12,819 nucleotides of DNA. Source: an uncultured Collinsella sp. (lineage in GTDB: Bacteria > Actinomycetota > Coriobacteriia > Coriobacteriales > Coriobacteriaceae). Shown one piece after another: positions 5,896-11,788 of the stretch. Under the pieces are notes generated by a model. That model was not told the DNA's origin, made no database searches, and saw nothing but the letters and a program-made list of their open reading frames with translations. Made by a program: the position numbers and the translations under genes. How positions within the stretch are numbered: position 1 is the stretch's first letter; every line of letters begins with the position of its first letter. The DNA is taken from the NCBI GenBank assembly GCA_902494685.1, contig CABUUE010000019.1, positions 1 through 12,819 of the forward strand, given 5' to 3'.

Positions 5896-6807
5896 ATGTC
5901 TGCTTGCCCGCTGGTCGATTGCCATACCCACACCTCGTTTTCGGACGGGCACGCCTCGTTTGAGGACAACGTTCGCGCCGCTGCTGCGGCCGGGTGCCAC
6001 GTCATGGTCTCGACTGACCACCTCACCCTACCCGCCAGCATGGACGCCAACTGCGAAGTGCAGGTTGTCGAGGGCGACCTGCCGGCACATCGCCTGGCCT
6101 TTGAGGACGCCCGCAAGCTTGCCGCGCAGATTGCGCCGGAGCTCGAGCTTATCTATGGCTTTGAATGCGATTGGTACGAGGGCTGCGAGCCTTTGGTCGA
6201 GCGCTGGTCAGCGGGTGCCATAGTGCGCTTGGGCAGTGTGCACTGGACTGGCGATCCGGGCGATATCATGGCCGGTGCTGCGGGCACGGCGGGGACGGAG
6301 GACGTCGCTCGTCCCGATACGCCCGATTCGCTTTGTGGCTGGGTCGACGATGACACCGACCTGCATGTTTGGGAAAACCTGGGCGTACGCGGCGTGTGGG
6401 AGCGCTATGTCGATAACTGGTGCCGCGCCTGTGAAAGCCCGCTTAACTTTGATGTAATGGCCCACCCCGACCTGGTCATGCGCTTTTCGAAGGAAGGCTT
6501 TGCGCCCGACTTTGACCCCGCGCCATTCTGGGAGCAGATGGCAGAGTGTGCACACGACACGGGCCGCCGCGTTGAGGTCTCGACTGCCGCGCCGCGCAAG
6601 GGGCTCGACGACTACTACCCCGCGACCGGATTGCTGCGTTGCTTTGCCCATGCCGAGGTGCCCATTACCTTTGGTTCGGATGCGCACCGCGCCTGCGATA
6701 TCTGCTGGAACATCCGCGAGGCCCAGGCCCACGCCTACGACTGTGGCTATCGAACCTTCGACATCCCCCACCTCACCGGAGAATGGGAGCCCACGCCCCT
6801 CGCCTAA
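5896..6807 (+). CDS. hisK: PHP-domain phosphatase, probable histidinol-phosphatase
   Basis: 303 aa. The metal-binding set of the PHP superfamily is complete: DCHTHTSFSDGH (His10, His12), STDH (His42), GFE (Glu90), SVHW (His116), AHPD (His190), VEVST (Glu227) and SDAH (Asp262, His264). The DYYPATGLL segment followed by VPITFGSDAH is the pattern seen in the HisJ/HisK-type histidinol-phosphate phosphatases, which remove phosphate from L-histidinol phosphate. The gene converges on the his operon, which ends 309 bases away and otherwise has no phosphatase in view, so the context supports this role. The start is ATG with AAAGGAG ending 5 bases upstream. A segment of about 50 residues (roughly 124-175) between His116 and His190 is rich in Gly/Asp and may be a lineage-specific loop. 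Another PHP phosphoesterase activity cannot be excluded. Confidence 0.82.
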   Translation: MSACPLVDCHTHTSFSDGHASFEDNVRAAAAAGCHVMVSTDHLTLPASMDANCEVQVVEGDLPAHRLAFEDARKLAAQIAPELELIYGFECDWYEGCEPLVERWSAGAIVRLGSVHWTGDPGDIMAGAAGTAGTEDVARPDTPDSLCGWVDDDTDLHVWENLGVRGVWERYVDNWCRACESPLNFDVMAHPDLVMRFSKEGFAPDFDPAPFWEQMAECAHDTGRRVEVSTAAPRKGLDDYYPATGLLRCFAHAEVPITFGSDAHRACDICWNIREAQAHAYDCGYRTFDIPHLTGEWEPTPLA

Positions 6808-6920
6808 GACTAGTCGTTGGGGACACTCTTCACAAATGACCCCTTGGGGACGGAGGAAAACAGGTCGTTTTGCTCACCACCGACGCCCGTGCAACACCAC
6901 CCGCCAAAAAGAACGCCCGT

Positions 6921-7044
6921 TTACTACGATGAACCGCAAACCTCCGACCATCGGCTTAATGTGGAAAATAAAACCGCAGGTAGAAGCGTTGACGATTTGC
7001 TCAAAATCGACGTGTGGTCAGCAGATCCAGTTTCATCGTAGTAA
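6921..7044. repeat. 124-bp element with perfect 13-bp inverted ends
   Basis: TTACTACGATGAA (6921-6933) and TTCATCGTAGTAA (7032-7044) are perfect reverse complements 98 bases apart. The interior is less GC-rich than the genes. It contains small hairpins: CCGA/TCGG at 6944-6954 and CGATTT/AAATCG at 6993-7009. The size and ends resemble a MITE, but no target-site duplication is evident. Copy number in the genome is unknown from this window. Confidence 0.5.
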
Positions 7045-7083
7045 TTGGGCATGCTATTTGGCAGCGCCGGCAAAGACTGTCCC

Positions 7084-7099
7084 AAACGACTAGTCGTTT
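7084..7099. repeat. 16-bp perfect palindrome near the hisE 3' end
   Basis: AAACGACTAGTCGTTT is self-complementary. It lies 18 bases downstream of the hisE stop codon. Its core also occurs at 6808-6818 next to the PHP stop codon. It could be a protein-binding site or part of a 3' hairpin; no U-run follows, so it is not a classical terminator. Confidence 0.5.
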
Positions 7100-7116
7100 A
7101 AGAACGTCCCCAATGA

Positions 7117-7434
7117 CTAGTGGCGGCGGGCGTTGAGTTCGCCGGCCAGTTCGTCGAGGGTGATGCCGTAGCGCTCAAGCGTCACGAGCAGGTGGTAGAC
7201 CAGGTCGCCGGCCTCGTAGCGAATGTGATCGTGGTCGTTATCCTTACAGGCCATGATGACCTCGCTCGCCTCCTCGGCAAGCTTCTTGAGCAGCTCGTCC
7301 TCGACGTCGGTCAACAGGCGAGCGGTGTAGCTCTCCTGCGGCGATGCGTCGCGACGACCATGAATCACCTCGGCCAACCCCGTCAGCGTCTCACCGATAT
7401 TTCCATCCTGAACATTCGCAGTGCGCACACCCAT
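7117..7434 (-). CDS. hisE: Phosphoribosyl-ATP pyrophosphohydrolase
   Basis: 105 aa, normal for stand-alone HisE. It converts phosphoribosyl-ATP to phosphoribosyl-AMP plus pyrophosphate, the second step of histidine synthesis. It has the all-alpha MazG-like fold. SPQESYTARLL (31-41) is followed by the metal site EEASE (Glu54, Glu55, Glu58) and by YEAGDLVYHLLV (73-84; Glu74, Asp77), then a C-terminal GELNARRH. The ATG start has AAAGGA 7 bases upstream. It is the last gene of the operon and follows hisI after a 46-base gap, the longest of the intergenic gaps seen in this operon. That gap holds a weak 5-bp stem-loop (7460-7475). Confidence 0.95.
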   Translation of the reverse strand: MGVRTANVQDGNIGETLTGLAEVIHGRRDASPQESYTARLLTDVEDELLKKLAEEASEVIMACKDNDHDHIRYEAGDLVYHLLVTLERYGITLDELAGELNARRH

Positions 7435-7480
7435 GGTTCAATCCTTTCTGGTTGGCCAAGCGCTTAGTCGAGCGCCCGCC

Positions 7481-7810
7481 CTACGCGAGTTTCTTAAAGA
7501 AGCAGGTACGGTTGCCGGTGTGGCAGGCCGGACCCGGCGAGTCGACCTTGACCAGCAGCGTATCGCTATCGCAGTCGGCCCAGAGTTCCTTGACCTCCTG
7601 CATATTGCCGCTCGTCGCTCCCTTGTTCCAGAGCTCCTGGCGGCTACGGCTCCAAAACCACGTGGTACCGGTCTTGAGCGTCAGCCCCACCGATTCCTCA
7701 TTCATCCAGGCAACCATAAGCACCTCGCCGGTGTCATACTGCTGAACAACACAAGGAATCAGCCCACGGGCGTCGTACGTAAGATCAGCCGCGGTTGTCA
7801 CCTGTTCCAT
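7481..7810 (-). CDS. hisI: Phosphoribosyl-AMP cyclohydrolase
   Basis: 109 aa, the length of monofunctional HisI. It opens the adenine ring of phosphoribosyl-AMP, the third step. Diagnostic blocks are GLIPCVVQ (16-23), VLMVAWMN (30-37), FWSRSRQELWNKGATSGN (52-69), DCDSDTLLVKV (79-89) and GPACHTGNRTCFF (93-105). The metal ligands are in place: Asp79, Asp81 and Asp83 for Mg, and Cys80, Cys96 and Cys103 for Zn. The ATG follows the hisF stop codon with no base between (TAA then ATG). Only a weak GGA-type Shine-Dalgarno is visible, so translation probably depends on ribosomes finishing hisF. HisI and HisE are separate proteins here, unlike the enterobacterial fusion. Confidence 0.96.
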   Translation of the reverse strand: MEQVTTAADLTYDARGLIPCVVQQYDTGEVLMVAWMNEESVGLTLKTGTTWFWSRSRQELWNKGATSGNMQEVKELWADCDSDTLLVKVDSPGPACHTGNRTCFFKKLA

Positions 7811-8593
7811 TTAGAAATCCAATCTCACGGGAATTCCCTGCGATGCCATATATTCTTTGACTTCGCGGATGCTGAAGGTTCCAAAGTGAAAGACGCTTGC
7901 CGCCAGCACGGCGTCGGCCTCGCCCTCGATCACGCCCTCGGCAAAATGCTCGAGCGTGCCCACGCCGCCGCTCGCGATGACGGGAATCGGCACCGCGCGC
8001 GCCACGGCGCGGGTGAGCGCCAGGTCAAAGCCAGCCTTGGTGCCGTCGCGATCCATACTGGTCAGTAGGATTTCGCCGGCGCCGCGACGAGCCGCTTCCT
8101 CGGCCCACGCCACCGCATCGATACCCGTGGCGTTGCGGCCTCCCGCGGTAAAGACCTCCCACTTGTCAGCACCGGATGCGCCAGGCAGACCAACGCGCTT
8201 AGCATCGATCGCCACAACCACGGCCTGACTGCCAAACGCCGCAGCAGCCTGGCTAATCAGCGACGGGTCACGCACGGCCGCCGAGTTGAGCGACACCTTG
8301 TCGGCACCGGCGGCAACCATGGTCCGCATGCCCGCCAAGTCGCGAAAGCCGCCGCCCACGGTATAGGGAATAGCGAGCTCCTCGGCCGCGTGCGCCGCCA
8401 TCTCGATGGTCGTCGCACGGTTGTCGCTCGTGGCGGTAATGTCCAAGAAGACGACCTCGTCCGCACCCTCGCGGTCGTAGGCGCGTGCCAGCTCCACCGG
8501 GTCGCCCGCATCGCGCAGGCTCACAAAGTTGACGCCCTTAACCACACGGCCGTCCTTGACATCCAGACAGGGAATCACACGCTTGGTAAGCAT
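7811..8593 (-). CDS. hisF: Imidazole glycerol phosphate synthase cyclase subunit HisF
   Basis: 260 aa (beta/alpha)8 barrel. It joins ammonia from HisH with PRFAR to give imidazole glycerol phosphate and AICAR. The catalytic aspartates are Asp11 (in RVIPCLDVKDGRVVKG, 5-20) and Asp130 (VVAIDAKR, 126-133). Phosphate-binding loops are YTVGGGFRD (77-85) and VIASGGVGT (205-213). The block LTSMDRDGTKAGFD (177-190) is typical. The start is ATG with a GGAG Shine-Dalgarno (8602-8605) in the 3' end of hisA; the gap to the hisA stop codon is 3 bases. Length and motifs are entirely standard. Confidence 0.97.
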   Translation of the reverse strand: MLTKRVIPCLDVKDGRVVKGVNFVSLRDAGDPVELARAYDREGADEVVFLDITATSDNRATTIEMAAHAAEELAIPYTVGGGFRDLAGMRTMVAAGADKVSLNSAAVRDPSLISQAAAAFGSQAVVVAIDAKRVGLPGASGADKWEVFTAGGRNATGIDAVAWAEEAARRGAGEILLTSMDRDGTKAGFDLALTRAVARAVPIPVIASGGVGTLEHFAEGVIEGEADAVLAASVFHFGTFSIREVKEYMASQGIPVRLDF

Positions 8594-8596
8594 GGG

Positions 8597-9340
8597 CTAC
8601 TCTCCCCCTCGGACGGCGGCCAGCGCCTGGACCAGCGTAAAGTTGCCCTCGTAGAGCGCGCGACCGGTAATGGCACCTTCAATCGCGCCCTCACCCACCG
8701 CGGCCAGCGCACGGATGTCGTCGAGCGTCGAGATGCCGCCCGAAGCCACGACGGGAAAGCCCGCGACCTCGGCCACATGGCGATACGCCGCCACATCGAT
8801 ACCCGTCTGCATGCCATCACGCGCGATGTCGGTATACACCAGATGCTTAAAGCCCAGCTCGGAAAGCTGCGCCACGGCATCGTCGAGCGCCACACCCGCG
8901 CCGTCACGCCAGCCGTTCACCTTAACCTGGCCGTCGCGTGCGGCAATGTCAGCCACCAGCAGCTCGCCAAAACCTTTGGCTGCCACCTCGGCAAAACCCG
9001 GCTCGGTCACCAGCACGGTACCCAGCGCAATGCGGCGCGCACCGTAGCCGACCAACTCGTCGATGCGCGCGAGCGAGCGGACGCCGCCGCCCACGTCCAC
9101 GGACAGACCGTCGACGCCGCAGATGGCCTTAATCGCCGCTGAGTTGGCAGCGCACATGTCCTCGTCCTCGCCAAAGGCAGCGGACAGATCGACGACGTGC
9201 ACCCAGCTTGCGCCCTGCTCGGCAAAGGAGCGGGCAACGGCCACGGGGTCGTCGGAATACACCTTGCAGCGGCTGCGGTCACCGCGCTCCAGGCGCACGA
9301 CCTTGCCGCCGATCAGATCGATTGCGGGAAACAGGATCAT
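8597..9340 (-). CDS. hisA: Phosphoribosylformimino-AICAR-P isomerase HisA
   Basis: 247 aa (beta/alpha)8 barrel catalysing the ProFAR to PRFAR isomerisation. Catalytic residues appear as Asp8 (FPAIDLIGGKVVRL, 4-17) and a second aspartate near 131 (VADIAARDG). YTDIARDGM (169-177) and phosphate loops VDVGGGVRS (81-89) and VVASGGIST (197-205) complete the site. The start ATG overlaps the hisH stop as ATGA, with GAGGAGGG (9347-9354) upstream. In many Actinobacteria this enzyme is PriA, which also performs the TrpF step. Here the segment VKVNGW lacks the Arg that precedes GW in mycobacterial PriA, so I favour ordinary HisA. Context alone does not settle it. Confidence 0.94.
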   Translation of the reverse strand: MILFPAIDLIGGKVVRLERGDRSRCKVYSDDPVAVARSFAEQGASWVHVVDLSAAFGEDEDMCAANSAAIKAICGVDGLSVDVGGGVRSLARIDELVGYGARRIALGTVLVTEPGFAEVAAKGFGELLVADIAARDGQVKVNGWRDGAGVALDDAVAQLSELGFKHLVYTDIARDGMQTGIDVAAYRHVAEVAGFPVVASGGISTLDDIRALAAVGEGAIEGAITGRALYEGNFTLVQALAAVRGGE

Positions 9341-10038
9341 CGGCCACCCTCCTCGACGATGCTCACGAAGTTCTTAAGGATGCGCTGGCCCAGCGCGGAG
9401 GATTTCTCGGGATGGAACTGGCAGCCCCACACGTTGCCATGGCGCACGATGCACGGGAAGCTCCGCGTATAGTGCGTGCGCGCCAGCACATCGGCGGCAT
9501 CAGCGTCGTCGGCCACCGCGTAGCTGTGGGTGAAATACATGTTGGCACCCTCGGCAAAACCGGCAAGCAGCGGATCGGCCGCACCGGCGGGCGTCATATG
9601 CACCTGGTCCCAGCCCACGTGCGGCACCTTCAGGCGGCTCGACTCCAAGCGCGTGCACGAGCCGCGCATAATGCCCAGGCCATCGACCCAGGGACCACCA
9701 GCCTGCTCGGAAGCGCTGTCGTCCGCGTCCGCGCCCTCGTCCGTTGGCACGCCCTCGTTGCCGCGCTCAAAAAACAGTTGAAGGCCCAGGCAGATGCCGA
9801 GCAGCGGAGTTCCAGCGGCAACGGCGTCGAGCACCGCGTCCGCCTCGCCGCTCTGGCGCATAAAAGTGATCGCGTCATAGAACGCGCCCACGCCCGGGAT
9901 GACCAGGCCGTCGGCGTTGCGGATCTGCTCCGGATCGTCCGACGTGCAGGCGACGGCGCCGGCGCGCGCAAGCCCGCGCACGACGCTCGACAAGTTGCCC
10001 TTGTGGTAGTCGACCACCACGATTTTCGGTTCGCCCAC
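9337..10038 (-). CDS. hisH: Imidazole glycerol phosphate synthase glutaminase subunit HisH
   Basis: 233 aa class-I glutamine amidotransferase that supplies ammonia to HisF. The triad is Cys83 (LLGICLGLQLFF, 79-90), His209 and Glu211 (QFHPEKS, 207-213). VVDYHKGNLSSV (8-19) and VPHVGWDQV (138-146) are family blocks. The frame extends to a TTG at 10062, but a GTG at 10036-10038 has AAGGAGG 5 bases upstream and gives the family N-terminus, so I chose it. Oddity: about 25 extra residues (roughly 93-117), acidic and Ala/Ser-rich, lie between the nucleophile helix and GLGIM, a point where HisH normally has only a short turn. The last codon overlaps hisA by 4 bases. Confidence 0.95.
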   Translation of the reverse strand: MGEPKIVVVDYHKGNLSSVVRGLARAGAVACTSDDPEQIRNADGLVIPGVGAFYDAITFMRQSGEADAVLDAVAAGTPLLGICLGLQLFFERGNEGVPTDEGADADDSASEQAGGPWVDGLGIMRGSCTRLESSRLKVPHVGWDQVHMTPAGAADPLLAGFAEGANMYFTHSYAVADDADAADVLARTHYTRSFPCIVRHGNVWGCQFHPEKSSALGQRILKNFVSIVEEGGR

Positions 10039-10043
10039 GCGAC

Positions 10044-10050
10044 CCTCCTT
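10044..10050 (-). promoter_or_regulatory. Ribosome binding site fixing the hisH GTG start
   Basis: Minus-strand AAGGAGG lies 5 bases before GTG 10038-10036. The alternative TTG start at 10062 would place this sequence inside the coding region and would itself lack a Shine-Dalgarno. Confidence 0.8.
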
Positions 10051-10083
10051 TATCTCATTCAAAACCCGCCAAATAGGGACAGG

Positions 10084-10671
10084 TTACAGCGAGCCCTTGG
10101 TGCTGGGGATGCCCTGCACGCGGGGATCGAGCTCGCAGGCGTGGCGCATCGTGCGGCCCACGGCCTTAAAGGCAGCCTCGATAATGTGGTGCGAGTTGCC
10201 GCCCGCCAGCTCGCGCACGTGCAACGTGAGCCTGGCGTCGCGCGCAAAGGCGTAGAAGAACTCGACGGCCAGCTCGGTATCGAAGCTGCCCACGCGCTCG
10301 GTCGGCACGGGCAGCTCGCAGTAGGCCTGCCCGCGGCCCGAGATATCCACGGCGGCCATCACGAGCGTCTCGTCCATGGCAATCGCCGCATCGGCAAAGC
10401 GCGTAATGCCCGCCTTGTCGCCCAGCGCCTGGCAAAACGCCTCACCCAGCACAATGCCCGTATCTTCAACGGTGTGGTGCGCGTCAACTTCCACGTCGCC
10501 CACCGCGCGCACCGTCAAATCAAACAGACCATGGCGGCCAAAGGCGTTGAGCATGTGGTCGAAAAACGGCACGCCGGTCGAGATATCGCACGTACCGGTT
10601 CCATCCAGGTCGAGCTTGACGGCAATATCGGTCTCCCCCGTCTTACGGGTTACCTCGGCATAACGGCCCAC
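10084..10671 (-). CDS. hisB: Imidazoleglycerol-phosphate dehydratase HisB
   Basis: 195 aa, the monofunctional dehydratase length; there is no N-terminal histidinol-phosphatase domain as in E. coli HisB. It converts imidazole glycerol phosphate to imidazole acetol phosphate. The manganese-binding repeats are clear: FFDHML (36-41), DAHHTVEDTGIVLG (63-76), AMDETL (98-103) and GGNSHHIIEAAFKA (157-170). His39, His65, His66, Glu69, His161, His162 and Glu165 are all present, and the protein ends in STKGSL. It starts at GTG immediately after the hisC TAG. AAGGAGG (10680-10686) 8 bases upstream lies within the end of hisC, so coupling is likely. A 45-base gap follows before hisH. Confidence 0.96.
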   Translation of the reverse strand: MGRYAEVTRKTGETDIAVKLDLDGTGTCDISTGVPFFDHMLNAFGRHGLFDLTVRAVGDVEVDAHHTVEDTGIVLGEAFCQALGDKAGITRFADAAIAMDETLVMAAVDISGRGQAYCELPVPTERVGSFDTELAVEFFYAFARDARLTLHVRELAGGNSHHIIEAAFKAVGRTMRHACELDPRVQGIPSTKGSL

Positions 10672-11787
10672 CTACATCTCCTCCTTCACCAGCGCGGCAA
10701 ACGCAGCCAGCACCTCGTCGTTTTCCTGCGGGGTACCCACGGTAATGCGTAGGCAGTCCGCGAGCCCCGGTGCATAGCTAAAGTCGCGCACCAAAATCGA
10801 ATACTCGTCGCGTAGGCGCTCGCGCACGCGCGTGGCATGCGGCGTGCGCACGAGCACAAAGTTCGCCGCGCTCGGCCACGCCTCCACGGGCAGGCCCTCG
10901 GCAGCCATCGCGCGCAGAGCGGCCAGCTCGCGCTCGCGCTCGGATGCGACCTGCGCCACCACGGGCGCGTACGCATCGCGGGCACGCACGCAGGCGAGTG
11001 CTGCCGCCTGACTCAGCACGTTGACCGAATAGATCTGGCGAATCGCCGCGAACACGTCGATAACCTCGGGTGCCGCAATCACATAGCCCAGACGCGCTCC
11101 GGCGGCGCCAAACGCCTTGGACAGCGTGTGCAGAATCACCAGGTTGGGATGCTCGGCGATAAGGCCTTGCGCCGTGGTAGCCGCGCCAAACGAATCGTCG
11201 GCAAACTCAACGTAGGCCTCGTCGACCATCACCATACCGGGGCAGGCATCGCACAGGGCCGCGACAAAGTCGAGCGGCGCCACGTCGCCCGTGGGATTGT
11301 TGGGCGAGGTCACAATGGCGAGGTTGCACTCGGGCGCGGCCGCGAGCACAGCCGCTTGGTCGAGCTCAAAGGTCGCCGGGTCGCGCCACACATCGCGCAC
11401 CTCGGTCTGACAAAGCGACGCAAAGAACGCATACTCGCTAAAGCACGGCGGGCAGTTGAGCAGGGTCCGTCCCGCGCCGCCAAACGCCAGCAGGTAGTTA
11501 TAGAGCAGCTCGTCGCCGCCGTTTCCCACGCAGATGTTCTCACGCGCCACGCCATGCCAGGCAGCAAGCTCATCGCGCAGGTCACAAGACATGGGATCGG
11601 GATAGCGGTTGAGCGGTGTGGCAGCCAAGGCCGCGTCGATCGCCTCGCGCACGCCAGCGGGCACGGGATAGGTGTTCTCGTTGGCCGAAAGATTGATGCG
11701 CGTGTGCGTAAAGTTGGGATCGTAGGGCTCAATACCGGCCAGGTAGGGCTGGACGAGCTCCTTCATGCGCGGCGTGAGTTCGGCCAT
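10672..11787 (-). CDS. hisC: Histidinol-phosphate aminotransferase HisC
   Basis: 371 aa PLP-dependent fold-type I aminotransferase that converts imidazole acetol phosphate and glutamate to histidinol phosphate. Visible motifs are LSANENTYPVP (33-43), NRYPDP (60-65), GNGGDELLYN (88-97) and SPNNPTGD (161-168). These are followed by MVDEAYVEF (187-195), the PLP lysine in TLSKAFGAAGARLGY (221-235; Lys224, Arg232) and RITVGTPQEND (347-357). The frame extends 20 codons further to 11847, into the end of hisD. The ATG at 11785-11787 has GAGGAGG 6 bases upstream and gives the expected N-terminus, so I chose it. It begins one base after the hisD stop codon, and its own stop abuts the hisB GTG. Confidence 0.96.
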   Translation of the reverse strand: MAELTPRMKELVQPYLAGIEPYDPNFTHTRINLSANENTYPVPAGVREAIDAALAATPLNRYPDPMSCDLRDELAAWHGVARENICVGNGGDELLYNYLLAFGGAGRTLLNCPPCFSEYAFFASLCQTEVRDVWRDPATFELDQAAVLAAAPECNLAIVTSPNNPTGDVAPLDFVAALCDACPGMVMVDEAYVEFADDSFGAATTAQGLIAEHPNLVILHTLSKAFGAAGARLGYVIAAPEVIDVFAAIRQIYSVNVLSQAAALACVRARDAYAPVVAQVASERERELAALRAMAAEGLPVEAWPSAANFVLVRTPHATRVRERLRDEYSILVRDFSYAPGLADCLRITVGTPQENDEVLAAFAALVKEEM

Positions 11788-11788
11788 G

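Larger units (their letters stand above)
6808..7120. repeat. Non-coding spacer bounded by inverted repeats
   Basis: This spacer of about 310 bases lies between the convergent PHP and hisE genes. CTAGTCGTTGGGGAC at 6810-6824 is answered by its reverse complement GTCCCCAATGACTAG at 7106-7120, 14 of 15 bases. The similarity continues inward more loosely (TCTT on both sides). The left arm abuts the PHP stop codon, and the right arm includes the hisE stop codon (7117-7119). The interior holds the inner inverted-repeat element at 6921-7044 and a 16-bp palindrome at 7084-7099. I find no supported gene in it and no clear U-tailed terminator for either flanking gene. Confidence 0.6.

Noticed and set aside
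6817..7093. Small plus-strand open frames in the PHP-hisE spacer
   Set aside because: They run through inverted repeats, start at poor codons without a Shine-Dalgarno and show no protein-like pattern.
7460..7475. 5-bp stem-loop (GCGCT/AGCGC) in the hisI-hisE gap
   Set aside because: Too short and not followed by a U-run. It is not evidence of attenuation or termination within the operon.
7117..7810. Possible HisIE fusion broken by a frameshift
   Set aside because: Both proteins are full length with their own starts, and hisE has a clear AAAGGA Shine-Dalgarno. Separate HisI and HisE proteins are common.
9208..10752. Long plus-strand open frame of about 514 codons antisense to hisA, hisH and hisB
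   Set aside because: GC-rich coding DNA leaves the opposite strand open. The translation has no recognisable motifs, while the minus-strand genes are unambiguous.
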